From GCA-2737725 sp033763995 (lineage in GTDB: Bacteria > Pseudomonadota > Alphaproteobacteria > Rhodospirillales > Rhodospirillaceae), in NCBI GenBank assembly GCA_033763995.1, contig JANRJL010000002.1, positions 90,629-154,628 on the forward strand: a stretch of 64,000 nucleotides of DNA, in the 5' to 3' direction. A program made the translations under genes and the position numbers. Below are positions 53,541 to 62,176 of the stretch, piece by piece (position 1 is the first letter of the stretch; each line of letters begins with the position of its first letter). The notes under the pieces were generated by a model. The model was not told the origin of the DNA. It did no database searches and was given only the letters and a program-made list of their open reading frames with translations.

Positions 53541-54332
53541 ATGAGAGCGTTTTTGATTGCTGCCCTGTTGCTGCTTTTGCCGCACCTTGCGCTGGCGGAG
53601 GCCGCGTTGGTAACCGGGGCCAATGCCGGTATCGGGCTGGAGTTCGCCAAGCAATATGCGGCTCAGGGTTGGACAGTGATTGCCACGCACCGTCGTGACG
53701 CCATGCCGGACAGCCTAAAGGAGCTGACGGCAAAGTTTCCCGCTAAGGTGCTCGTTGAACGCCTTGATGTTCAGGACAACGCCGCTATCGATGCGTTGGC
53801 TAAGAAATACAGAAGCTTGGCCATAGACGTGTTGTTGAACAATGCCGCTTTGGCGGGAAGCCAGATTTACGGCGATCAACAAAAATTCGGCAGCCTGAAT
53901 TACGAACTGTTTGATCGCTTTATGCACACCAATGCGCAAGGGCCGCTGAAGATGTCTGAGGCATTTCTTGAGAACGTAAAGCGAAGCAAGTTGAAGCGAA
54001 TTGTCGTGATCTCGTCGCGGTCCGGCTCGCTCGGCGACGGCGTCAGCGGAACGCCCGGAGGAGTGTTTTATCGCATCAGCAAGGCGGCCACCAACATGGC
54101 GATGGTGAATGTTGCTGCGTCGGTTAAAGCCGATGGTGTTTTAGTGGGCATCTTTCACCCCGGCAGCGTGGCGACTGAACGCATGGCCGATCTCGACCTG
54201 CCTCAAGAAACCCGTGCCCACCTCATGCCGCCGAGCGAAAGCGTTGCAAGCATGATCCGTGTGATTGCGGGCCTGACGCCGGACAAGAGCGGCGTGTTCC
54301 TGAATTGGAAAGGTGATGTTATTCCCTGGTAA
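53541..54332 (+). CDS. Short-chain dehydrogenase/reductase with an N-terminal signal peptide
   Basis: This 263-residue SDR has TGANAGIG (cofactor loop, GxxxGxG type), NNAALAG (NNAG variant), a catalytic Ser in VVISSRSG, and the YRISK Tyr/Lys pair. The first 19 residues (MRAFLIAALLLLLPHLALA) form a strong signal peptide, leaving the Rossmann strand to begin almost at the cleavage site. SDRs are usually cytosolic because they need NAD(P)H. This one may instead be membrane-tethered, or misdirected. It is the last gene of the rightward unit, after the exported RidA-like gene. Confidence 0.85.
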   Translation: MRAFLIAALLLLLPHLALAEAALVTGANAGIGLEFAKQYAAQGWTVIATHRRDAMPDSLKELTAKFPAKVLVERLDVQDNAAIDALAKKYRSLAIDVLLNNAALAGSQIYGDQQKFGSLNYELFDRFMHTNAQGPLKMSEAFLENVKRSKLKRIVVISSRSGSLGDGVSGTPGGVFYRISKAATNMAMVNVAASVKADGVLVGIFHPGSVATERMADLDLPQETRAHLMPPSESVASMIRVIAGLTPDKSGVFLNWKGDVIPW

Positions 54333-54510
54333 ACAGCGGCACTGAATGCTGCGCGCCATAACTCTTCGTTACTGGACACGCTCGTGACTCACTGCTTGAG
54401 CACGCAATCGTGGTGACACGGGAACTGATTCATTTCGCGTCGGAGACGGCGGGTTGAGTACCGCGATTTTTCTCTGACTCTGTGCTCCAGGGAGCTGCAC
54501 AGGCCGTGCA

Positions 54511-54533
54511 AAAGCCCGCTGTTTGCGGGCTTT
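54511..54533 (+). terminator. Terminator-like hairpin after the SDR gene
   Basis: AAAGCCCGC (54511-54519) pairs with GCGGGCTTT (54525-54533) around the loop TGTTT. It lies 178 bp after the SDR stop and 42 bp before the right repeat copy. The stretch 54,333-54,943 (611 bp) holds no gene that I can support; it contains this hairpin, the repeat and a second hairpin. Confidence 0.65.
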
Positions 54534-54575
54534 ATAAGCCATTGATTTGGAATGATAAAGTGGCTTCAGAGTGGG

Positions 54576-54852
54576 TGGCGGCGGTTGTAGTCGGAATCGC
54601 AAGAAGCTCCGTGAAATTGCTCCAAATTCCCTGCTAACAGGGAAATCTACTGGGAATAACTGCAGGGTCCCAGGACATGACCCGCCCGAATAGCCCAGAT
54701 TTCCGCCGTTTCTTGCGCTTTTCGACTCGGACCGCGCTGCTCCAAACAGGGAATTATCAGCGAATAGGGCTAACCGCTTTTAATATATTGAAAATCCTTT
54801 GATTTCTGAGAGTTCTTGAATTTCAAGCTAACTGAAACAGGGAATTCGCGAC
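54576..54852 (+). repeat. ~277-bp direct repeat, right copy, bounding the accessory island
   Basis: This copy aligns from TGGCGGCGGTTG to GGGAATTCGCGA with the element at 39,587, in the same orientation. It shares the CCCTGCTAACAGGG and CTCCAAACAGGGAA blocks and the TCAGCGAATAGG and TATTGAAAAT stretches. The divergence rules out a fresh duplication. It encodes nothing visible. Confidence 0.85.
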
Positions 54853-54903
54853 CGCTGCGACGACAAACAATTTGAGGCGGCCGGTAGACGGCTCGGCGCT
54901 CGA

Positions 54904-54929
54904 AACGGCCCCGTTTACCCGGGGCCGTT
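54904..54929 (-). terminator. Terminator-like hairpin after the small leftward gene
   Basis: AACGGCCCC (54904-54912) pairs with GGGGCCGTT (54921-54929) with an 8-base loop. On the minus strand it is followed by a short T-rich stretch and sits 15 bp after the stop at 54944. Confidence 0.6.
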
Positions 54930-54943
54930 CCGCATTTATCTCC

Positions 54944-55210
54944 TTAAGTTTCAGAAAGAGCCTTTCTCGCAAGCTCTAATGCGTCATGTGCGCGCGTTTC
55001 CGGAGAAGCTAGGTGGTCTGGATGCAAGAACCAGTCGCCGCCGATTTCTTCCCAGCTAACGCCTGCGACCGGCATCAACACACCGATTACCGATGACAAC
55101 ATGCGTTCGATAAGTCGGACATTCTTGCGATTTCTGAAGGCCCACTCGCCATCTTCAGTCTGCAGATCCAATCGTCCAATCAAGGTGGCGAAAAGACCAA
55201 GTTGTGCCAT
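54944..55210 (-). CDS. Small hypothetical protein, uncertain start
   Basis: This 88-residue frame begins at the ATG at 55210; a TTG at 55240 would add ten residues. The protein has a helical LFATLIGRLDLQTEDGEWAFRNRKNVRLIERMLSSVIGVLMP core and a C-terminal SPETRAHDALELARKAL helix. I do not recognise it. The only good ribosome site (AGGAGG) in front serves an ATG at 55266 in a different frame. The true product may therefore be frameshifted or coupled to that short frame. Confidence 0.5.
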   Translation of the reverse strand: MAQLGLFATLIGRLDLQTEDGEWAFRNRKNVRLIERMLSSVIGVLMPVAGVSWEEIGGDWFLHPDHLASPETRAHDALELARKALSET

Positions 55211-55266
55211 AGCGCCTGCAAATGATTTCGCGCGACCCAAACCTTGATGTTTCTGATTTGGTTCAT
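55180..55266 (-). CDS. Possible 28-residue leader frame overlapping the small hypothetical gene
   Basis: The ATG at 55266 is 6 bases after AGGAGG, the best ribosome site in the region, but reads only 28 codons (MNQIRNIKVWVARN...) to a stop at 55180. It overlaps the start of the 88-residue frame. It may be a leader that couples translation, or the true N terminus of that gene separated by a frameshift. Confidence 0.3.
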   Translation of the reverse strand: MNQIRNIKVWVARNHLQALWHNLVFSPP

Positions 55267-55427
55267 TAGTGCCTCCTCATGTAGGGTTTGAGTTGCCGGA
55301 TCTCAGTCCGGCGAGGCAGCATCGATCTTCAATGTTTGTGTGTGAACAGATGTTATGAAGACTGAAGGTTCGACTCTACGAACCATTGTCCTCATGCCGA
55401 TCGCACCCCCCACTCCTGCCCCGTCAA

Positions 55428-55452
55428 GGTGATTTGAACCCCTCAAATCACC
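55428..55452. promoter_or_regulatory. 10-bp inverted repeat upstream of the HTH gene
   Basis: GGTGATTTGA (55428-55437) and TCAAATCACC (55443-55452) pair perfectly around ACCCC, 59 bp before the ATG at 55511. It could be an operator for the downstream HTH protein or an mRNA hairpin. No T-run follows. Confidence 0.4.
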
Positions 55453-55510
55453 CTTGTTCCGATCTGCGGGTTTTCTAGCATTCACCCATTGATTCCGATG
55501 AGGTGCAGCC

Positions 55511-56689
55511 ATGACACAAGACAAGAAGCCCGTAACGGTCAGCCGCGAGGCGCTTTACGATCAGGTGTGGACGACGCCGGTGGACCGGCTAGCCGAAAGC
55601 TACGGCATCTCCGGTCGCGGCTTGGGAAAGATCTGCGCCCGGCTCAATATTCCCGTCCCGCCGCGCGGTTATTGGGCGCGCAAAGCCGCAGGCCAGAAGG
55701 TTGTCAAATACAAGCTGCCGGCGCGTAGCGTTGGAATCCCTGAGGAAACCCAGATCGCGCCGACGCCGCCTCCGACAGAGCCGGAAAAGCTCTCCCCGGA
55801 CATGCAAACGGTCTTTGATGAACACAAGGCCTCTGAGCGTCAGATTCCGCTCGCCAAGACGCTCTCAAACCCTCACCCGTTCGTCGCCCGCTGGCTTGAA
55901 GTCAATCGCAAGGAAATCGCCGATCACCGCAATCGTGACTGGGGCTGGAAAACCGAACGCATCGACGGCACCCCGCTTCAAAAACGCCGCCTGCTGATCC
56001 TGAGTGCGCTCTTCAAGGAGATTGAGCGCGTCGGCCATCACATGAAAAAGGAAAACGACTACCAGCATAGCTTCTACGCGGAAATTCAGGGGCAGAAAGT
56101 CACGTTCGAGGTGAGCGAACGCATTCGGCAGGTCCGCCGCGAGCTGACGCCGGAGGAACGCGCATCGGGCTGGCGTGATCAAAAATGGCGTCAGGAGCAA
56201 GTCCCGACCGGCCGATTGCGGTTTAGGCTATTGGACACGTTTTGGCTGAAAGGCCTCAAGACAGACTGGATAGAGGATGACCAAACACCGCTGGAAAGCA
56301 CTCTGCCGGAGATGGTCGCGGCATTGGTGACAGCCGGCGCCATGCTGGCCGAGCATGAAAAAAAGCGACGAGAAGAAGAACGCTTGCGGCAAATCGAGGA
56401 ACATAAACGCTATAAGAAAGAGCAAGAGCGTAAGCGGCAAGCTGCGCGCTGGTGCCATGTGCTGGACATGACCAAGAGATGGAAACAAGCCGCGGAGGCC
56501 AGCGCGTTTCTGGATCAGCTGGAGCTTAAAGCCCGCAACGAAACCGGCGGTCAGAACCTGCCGGAAGCGTTATCCGAGTGGCTTTCCTGGGCCCGCCAAA
56601 GGATGCAGGACCACAATCCCATGAGTTATTATTTGAAAGACTTGGTGGCGCAAAATGAGTCAGTCAACGAATGGAATTACAAGCCCTAA
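55511..56689 (+). CDS. Putative HTH and coiled-coil protein of unknown function
   Basis: This 392-residue protein has an N-terminal helix-turn-helix-like block (SREALYDQVWTTPVDRLAESYGISGRGLGKICARLNIPVPPRGYWARKAAG, about 9-60). A Pro-rich linker and a charged middle part follow. A strongly helical coiled-coil-like run (AEHEKKRREEERLRQIEEHKRYKKEQERKRQ) lies near residue 285. The GYWARKAAG end of the HTH block is familiar from proteins on mobile elements, but I cannot assign a function. GAGGTG precedes the ATG at 55511. It faces the leftward nuclease cluster, 62 bp away. Confidence 0.65.
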   Translation: MTQDKKPVTVSREALYDQVWTTPVDRLAESYGISGRGLGKICARLNIPVPPRGYWARKAAGQKVVKYKLPARSVGIPEETQIAPTPPPTEPEKLSPDMQTVFDEHKASERQIPLAKTLSNPHPFVARWLEVNRKEIADHRNRDWGWKTERIDGTPLQKRRLLILSALFKEIERVGHHMKKENDYQHSFYAEIQGQKVTFEVSERIRQVRRELTPEERASGWRDQKWRQEQVPTGRLRFRLLDTFWLKGLKTDWIEDDQTPLESTLPEMVAALVTAGAMLAEHEKKRREEERLRQIEEHKRYKKEQERKRQAARWCHVLDMTKRWKQAAEASAFLDQLELKARNETGGQNLPEALSEWLSWARQRMQDHNPMSYYLKDLVAQNESVNEWNYKP

Positions 56690-56751
56690 TACATTCACTT
56701 CGACGCTTTGACAGCAACTTCGATCAGCAGGCACCGATGGATATCAAACGT

Positions 56752-59214
56752 TCAATGCCTAGGCGACCCGAGCTCGTTAGCTTTGCCGAAGAGCTCGTTG
56801 ACTAACTCATGATGACCATCCATGATTTTCTTGACCGTCAGCCCGAGCTGAGCGCCGTAACGCCTACTCATTGCATCCATAATACTAAGAATATCGTCGC
56901 CGAGGAGTTCGGCTCTTGAAGGCAGAGTGATCCGATATGAAAGCATTGCCAGGGGTCTTAAGTATCGCCGAATTCGATCGTGGCTTAACTTCTCTACAGG
57001 CGCGGTTAGGCACGCCTGAAAAAACCAATAACAAGAGGCCCAACATTCGAGAATGTCATCCGAGATTTGATCGTGTTCTTGCTGAAGATAGAGATATCGA
57101 ATTGCCGGATCGGTCCCGCCAAATATCCCAAAGAGGAGGCGCCCAATTACAAAGGGCCATGTTTCGCCTCTCCCTTCTGCCGGCAGTATTCGTAACGGTG
57201 ATTTTCGATCCTTCTCATGGTCGGCAGAAGGTGACCATGAAACTGCTGCAATAATCATCAGTAACGCGCGCAGCCGCAACATGTCCTGATTGCTGAGCGC
57301 TCCATTGCTTCGGCGACCCCTAATGCGCTGCCCATACGCAGCCACCGCGGAAACAATTTGCTGTTGCGTGTACCTTATCTTTGCCGATTGCTCCCTGGCT
57401 ATATTTGCGGCTTCGCCTTTCGGCAAAACATCTTCGGGATCGAGCGTTTCTTCAGTTTGACCGACATCTCTTTCGGACAGATCCTTTTCGTCCTGCAGGT
57501 CGAACGCGCCTTCCGGCACCTGTTCGTTTTCCTGGTCTCCGGGTGCCCCATTCAAACCTAAAACACGGTTAAGAAAAACTCGGACGATTGATACGTTTGC
57601 GCCGGCTATGCTGCTGTGTACATACACTGATTTTTCTAAGCGAGGGCGGCGCCCTGAAATGAACTGTTCGTAGGTCAACTTTGCAAACTGCAGCTGACCA
57701 GTATGATCATCATCGCCGCTGCGTGTTTTAGGAATTGAGATAGCTTTTCTTTCAATGTCATCGTCCGATTCAACCTTCTCAAGCACATCAAGCACTTCTA
57801 AAAGAAGAAGGCTGGCTTCGGTCTCGGCTTCGAGTTGGAATGAAGCTTTTTCAATGTCGCGAGACTGCGTTTCACGGATCGCCGCGCCTAGCCTGTCAGC
57901 CAGGGTAACGATGGCCAATTCTGAACTACTGCCATCGATGAATCTCAATTTAGCAAATGACGGTGATTTTTCGGCGCCGCTCAGCTGATAACGGCGAATC
58001 ATTCCATCACTTATTGGAGATAGCTGACAAACTATTAGATCGCCCCGCTCATCCAATAATTCGATCACAGAGTTTGCCGGGTTAACTGCCGCCGGTGGAT
58101 GCCAGCTCAACACATCTGCACGGCACTCGAATTTCCCAGGCAATACCCTTACTGTTTCGTCAATTATGGAGTCATCATCGATTGCTCCAGCCTTGAGCGA
58201 TTCAACACTTATGATCGTTCCATCATTTAGGGCATTGTGAAGGCCTAGCGCCTCCAGAAAACTCCCGGGAGGAAAGCGTCGGTAGAGACAGGCCTCATCG
58301 TTATGGCCCGCAAATCCTGCTGTCCCTAGGGCTGCAACTGTGCAGTTGGCGCTGCCAATAAGCACATGATCGGCGCTTTTCGTCTGCGCGACTATTGCCT
58401 TGGCATGAACAAAGCGCCCCTCATTCCGGTCACCCCAGCTATAAAGCTTGATGCTTGGAAGTGCCCCTACGGCATCCTTTGGAAAGACCATCGTCTCTGG
58501 ATCAATCAATATGCCAGTCTCTTGGGCCTGAAGCCTTTTGATGAGATACGAAAGCGCCTCGAGCTTCAAATCCCAATAGGGACTAAGAACCACCAATCGA
58601 GAGACTGGCCCATCTATCAGATCGGCAAAAAGATGCCCAATTCCGATCTTGCCGCCCGTAGTTAGAAATGCCGCTTGTGTTTGATTCTGGAGTTCGACAA
58701 CTCCTGGTGCGGGAGTTGCTCTTCTTAGCCATGGGGCGCGTGCAAGCATCCAATCCCGTTGCGCAGCCAATCCTTTTTGGTCGGGTTGTACAAGTGATGA
58801 TACAAAATTCCACGCACTCGCAATTAACCGCTGCTCACTCGAGTCTTTATCGTCGCAGACAATCGCTTCTACCAGCTCAAGATTCCCTGCGAGCCCAGCA
58901 GCGGTGATATTCGCCGACCCGACAATCAGACGGCCACCCGTACGCCCAATTTGCAGGAATATCTTAGGGTGAAATGCACCTAAAGAGTTTTTGCCTTCAA
59001 TCCCATATAGCTTCCCAGCATGCTGCGGGAGCGCAGAGGCTCCCCCCAATGCATACCCAAGCATTCGGCTGTCAGCCAAAACCATATTGTTGCGGCAGCC
59101 GGCTCCCCGCAGCCGCGGCAGAACGATCGTCTCATAGGCATCGAAGTCGATCGCAAACGTTGTAGCCACACTTGTGTGATAGCTTTTGTCGGCAAACCGC
59201 TCGTAGAGCTTCAT
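56752..59214 (-). CDS. Phospholipase-D-fold protein with two HKD motifs, putative nuclease
   Basis: This 820-residue protein has two HKD-type half sites: H82-x-K84 with GSANIT (S100, N102), and H270-x-K272 with GSANCT (S288, N290). Together these make one active site of the PLD superfamily, which includes nucleases such as Nuc and BfiI-type restriction enzymes. The C-terminal ~500 residues are of unknown type, with acidic stretches around 470-620. There is no signal peptide. Its ATG overlaps the stop of the 529-residue gene upstream (ATGA), so the two are made together. PLD-fold nucleases are frequent effectors in phage-defence loci. GC is lower than in the core genome. Confidence 0.78.
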   Translation of the reverse strand: MKLYERFADKSYHTSVATTFAIDFDAYETIVLPRLRGAGCRNNMVLADSRMLGYALGGASALPQHAGKLYGIEGKNSLGAFHPKIFLQIGRTGGRLIVGSANITAAGLAGNLELVEAIVCDDKDSSEQRLIASAWNFVSSLVQPDQKGLAAQRDWMLARAPWLRRATPAPGVVELQNQTQAAFLTTGGKIGIGHLFADLIDGPVSRLVVLSPYWDLKLEALSYLIKRLQAQETGILIDPETMVFPKDAVGALPSIKLYSWGDRNEGRFVHAKAIVAQTKSADHVLIGSANCTVAALGTAGFAGHNDEACLYRRFPPGSFLEALGLHNALNDGTIISVESLKAGAIDDDSIIDETVRVLPGKFECRADVLSWHPPAAVNPANSVIELLDERGDLIVCQLSPISDGMIRRYQLSGAEKSPSFAKLRFIDGSSSELAIVTLADRLGAAIRETQSRDIEKASFQLEAETEASLLLLEVLDVLEKVESDDDIERKAISIPKTRSGDDDHTGQLQFAKLTYEQFISGRRPRLEKSVYVHSSIAGANVSIVRVFLNRVLGLNGAPGDQENEQVPEGAFDLQDEKDLSERDVGQTEETLDPEDVLPKGEAANIAREQSAKIRYTQQQIVSAVAAYGQRIRGRRSNGALSNQDMLRLRALLMIIAAVSWSPSADHEKDRKSPLRILPAEGRGETWPFVIGRLLFGIFGGTDPAIRYLYLQQEHDQISDDILECWASCYWFFQACLTAPVEKLSHDRIRRYLRPLAMLSYRITLPSRAELLGDDILSIMDAMSRRYGAQLGLTVKKIMDGHHELVNELFGKANELGSPRH

Positions 59215-60800
59215 ACGTTACTCGCCAATCGCGTTCCATTTGGGGTCAGCCCTTGACCGTCGATGAGGTGAATATCTCGTAAGAATGTAATAGTTGGACC
59301 AAGCCTAGGGTTCGTGAAGACAGGCCCGTCTTTGTCCTTCAATCTGATTCGACCATTATCCATCTCGATCAGAAAAGTGTAGTCTTGCTGAGAGCGGAGT
59401 TTGCGCATGGCCACCCAGAGATGTCGCCGCACCACACGTTCCTCAATGATTTTGCCGAGAACGGTGCTGAATTCTTCTTTCCTGTTCCGCTCTAAAAATC
59501 GAATCTCCGTCAGCAACGAACGAAAGTGTTCCTGATCGAATCGGCTAAACTCCGCAGCTAATTCATTGGTCTTTTGCAGGGCGCGCTTGTGCAGAATCGC
59601 CAGAAGCCTAATCGCGTTCCAGGCGGTTTCTGGCGTACAAAAGGTTGCGTCACCTCGATCAGCATTTCGTAAGATTTTCCGCGACAGTGACCATTCAGAT
59701 TCTGAATTGTCATCGGCATATGAATTTTCTGCGGGCTCTACAACTTCAAGAAATGCGCCCCAGCTCATCGGTTTTTGTTTTATCTCTCCAACGATCTGGG
59801 CCACACAACTGGTGATCAATTGCTCAAATCGAAGTCCCGTGGGAAATGTTCCGAGGTAGTCCAGCGCAAACTTCAGCAAAGTTTCGAGACAGACGTGACA
59901 AAGATCGTTGGCCTGATAGATCCACCATCTTTGGCGTTGTGACTCCATGGCTGGCGGGAGCGGGAGTAACGTGCGCCCTACGTTGTCGTAGCCTGCATAT
60001 AAAATCCAACGCACCTCGTCGGGTTTGGATTCACGACCTAAGAGTTCCGTTATTTTTAGAATTAACAAAATGCTGAGTCGACGAGATATCATGGCCAAGT
60101 CAACGGAATCCGCTGACCCCAACAGCAAGGCCTCATAATTATCTCTTTCGTTGCTTGTTCTGTTGATCTCTGACGGGGCCAGCACGGCGAGATCATCGAG
60201 TTCGCTCAAATTCACCTTTCCACGCTGTATTATTCGATAAAAGCTCGCCGCCTTTGGGCCCAGAGCCTGCTCAAAAGCGAGCGCGAGGGGCTCTCCTAGG
60301 TTTTTAGATAGAAGCGGAATATCATGATTATCGGAAGGATCGGTTATACCGATCACACCAAGCTGACTTCCATATGCCGCGCCGAACGCCCCCCAAGCCT
60401 GTTTAAGATAGTAGTTCTCGCTCCCGGGCTCGGCAGCCGTCGCAAAGTCGATTTCGTCACTCGTGTTATTCTCTATCGTTCTGCTCGCCCAATCTGTACC
60501 GGCAACACCGGTTTCCAGCCCGTGCTTATAAGCGATAAGCGCGTAGAGTGCTTCCGCGCGCCGTAAGCAACGCTTCCAGCTTTCGGGATTTGTATCTCCC
60601 TCGCGCTTTGCATAGGCATCACAGAGCCAGGCATAGAGGCCGTAATATCGAATTCGCAAAGTCACGTTGCTGATACCAGGCAGCAGATCTTGATACAGAT
60701 TTACACTGCTAACTTGCATTCCGAGCGGGTCTAGGCCGTTCTTTTCGCGGCACTCCGTCCACTCTGGGAAAGCGATGATATCCGGTTTTGCTATCTGCAT
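59211..60800 (-). CDS. Unrecognised 529-residue protein coupled to the PLD-fold gene
   Basis: The protein starts MQIAKPDIIAFPEW and has no signal peptide, nucleotide-binding loop or nuclease motif that I can see. It is a mixed, mainly helical soluble protein (for example RLSILLILKITELLGRESKPDEVRW, TLLKFALDYLGTF, ETAWNAIRLLAILHKRALQKTNELAAEF), followed by a small C-terminal wing-like end (TFLIEMDNGRIRLKDKDGPVFTNPRLGPTITFLRDI). The ATGA overlap with the PLD-fold gene implies a stoichiometric partner. It could be the sensor or specificity subunit for that nuclease, but this is inference from context only. Confidence 0.65.
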   Translation of the reverse strand: MQIAKPDIIAFPEWTECREKNGLDPLGMQVSSVNLYQDLLPGISNVTLRIRYYGLYAWLCDAYAKREGDTNPESWKRCLRRAEALYALIAYKHGLETGVAGTDWASRTIENNTSDEIDFATAAEPGSENYYLKQAWGAFGAAYGSQLGVIGITDPSDNHDIPLLSKNLGEPLALAFEQALGPKAASFYRIIQRGKVNLSELDDLAVLAPSEINRTSNERDNYEALLLGSADSVDLAMISRRLSILLILKITELLGRESKPDEVRWILYAGYDNVGRTLLPLPPAMESQRQRWWIYQANDLCHVCLETLLKFALDYLGTFPTGLRFEQLITSCVAQIVGEIKQKPMSWGAFLEVVEPAENSYADDNSESEWSLSRKILRNADRGDATFCTPETAWNAIRLLAILHKRALQKTNELAAEFSRFDQEHFRSLLTEIRFLERNRKEEFSTVLGKIIEERVVRRHLWVAMRKLRSQQDYTFLIEMDNGRIRLKDKDGPVFTNPRLGPTITFLRDIHLIDGQGLTPNGTRLASNV

Positions 60801-60967
60801 TTTTCAGCACCAATCAAATCCTTGCAGCAACATCAAACTAAGTGATGAGCTATCTGGCCATCGGTAAAGTCTAGGAGTGTTTCGATCATTTAGTTCTCGT
60901 TCACATGGTCAGGATACTTGCTATTGGATCCGCGGCTGACAACGGAACTATCTTGTTCACCGGCGAC

Positions 60968-62152
60968 TTAGTCTTGTGCGATTTTGATCTCAACCCACTC
61001 GCCTCGCCGACTTTGTAAATCAGCCCATTTTTTCTTGGTATCAGCGATCGGCTTAAGTCCATCTACAGGCGCCCCGCTCGGACCAGCATTCATCCTTTGC
61101 CAGTTCCCAGCATAACCATCGACGAGGAGCTTGATTTGAGCACCGGACTTTAAGTTCGAGATTTGAGACTTCAGATCCGATGGACCACTGATATGGCGGA
61201 ACCAGATAACATGATCACGGATCTGCACTTTCATTCCTACTTTCTCGGCGGTGTCGGCGGGCAATGGGGGCGGAGCACTCTTAACTATCGTTTTGAGTCT
61301 CTTCTTGCCGGGGACTTGAGGTAAGCTTCTCAAGCTACAAGGATCAACAATCCAGCCTTCAAGCTTGTCGCACGTCTCGGGAATACCGAGACTCTCTCCA
61401 CTTCTTGTGTAGGCCCACCCGGCCTGGATCAAGCACATGACTGCGTCAATTGTGTCGCCTGATCCGTCAAGTTCGGCTGCTTCCCACACGCTTGAGGTCA
61501 TCGATACGCCCAGCCCATAGGACTGCCTTAGCCCGTCGGAATTGATCTGACGGAGCATATTCTGTCTGATGAGTTGAAGGTGCCGGGTTTGATCTCTGGA
61601 GTTTTCGGCTTTGTATTTGGCTTTACCGACGAGAGTCCGTGCAATGAGTGCTGGGTAAGTCTCTACTGCAATCCGATTGCTCTGCGTCACGGCCACAGGA
61701 ACAACTGATATATTTGCCGCCAAAAGGCGTTTTACGCCCTCATAAAACATCAACCCTACCGGTGGATTTTCTATTTTCTGTGAACTCGCAGCCCCCGTCA
61801 AAATGTCAGTGATCCGCTTATGTTCTTTATCCCCGTATGGCCGAGGCTGCCGATAGGCTTTGAGGAAGTCCCTGAATTCAGTTCGTGTCATCGAGGTAAG
61901 ACGTCTCGCATACTTAATCCATGTCGCACCTAAACCGGACTGTTCGACAAACCGCCGGCTTTGCCCGAAGGGAAAGTCGCACCCGGCAACCCATGGGCCC
62001 GACTCATTCAGGACGCTCTCAAACTCTATAAACGAAGAGACTGAGCAGACGCTTTCAACACGCACTCTACAGTCGTCGGCATACCCATTAGCGATAGCGA
62101 TTGCCTTGCGCGACGATGGTGAACTTGTGAAATCAATACCGATAAGCCTCAA
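60968..62152 (-). CDS. DUF429 (RNase H-like fold) protein
   Basis: This 394-residue protein opens with LIGIDFTSSPSSRKAIAIA and continues with AGCDFPFGQSRRF and IAVETYPALIA. These are the acidic landmarks of the DUF429 family, which has an RNase H-like fold and is suspected to act on nucleic acids. A less conserved C-terminal part (about 270-394) follows. The start codon is a TTG at 62152, supported by GAGG eight bases upstream; no ATG preserves the family N terminus. It is 24 bp after the helicase gene and probably co-transcribed with it. Confidence 0.7.
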   Translation of the reverse strand: MRLIGIDFTSSPSSRKAIAIANGYADDCRVRVESVCSVSSFIEFESVLNESGPWVAGCDFPFGQSRRFVEQSGLGATWIKYARRLTSMTRTEFRDFLKAYRQPRPYGDKEHKRITDILTGAASSQKIENPPVGLMFYEGVKRLLAANISVVPVAVTQSNRIAVETYPALIARTLVGKAKYKAENSRDQTRHLQLIRQNMLRQINSDGLRQSYGLGVSMTSSVWEAAELDGSGDTIDAVMCLIQAGWAYTRSGESLGIPETCDKLEGWIVDPCSLRSLPQVPGKKRLKTIVKSAPPPLPADTAEKVGMKVQIRDHVIWFRHISGPSDLKSQISNLKSGAQIKLLVDGYAGNWQRMNAGPSGAPVDGLKPIADTKKKWADLQSRRGEWVEIKIAQD

Positions 62153-62176
62153 GAATGACGCCTCACTTTAACCGAC

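Noticed and set aside
54333..54575. tRNA gene as the insertion site of the island
   Set aside because: No cloverleaf or conserved T-loop sequence could be found; the stretch holds only a terminator-like hairpin. No integrase gene is present either.
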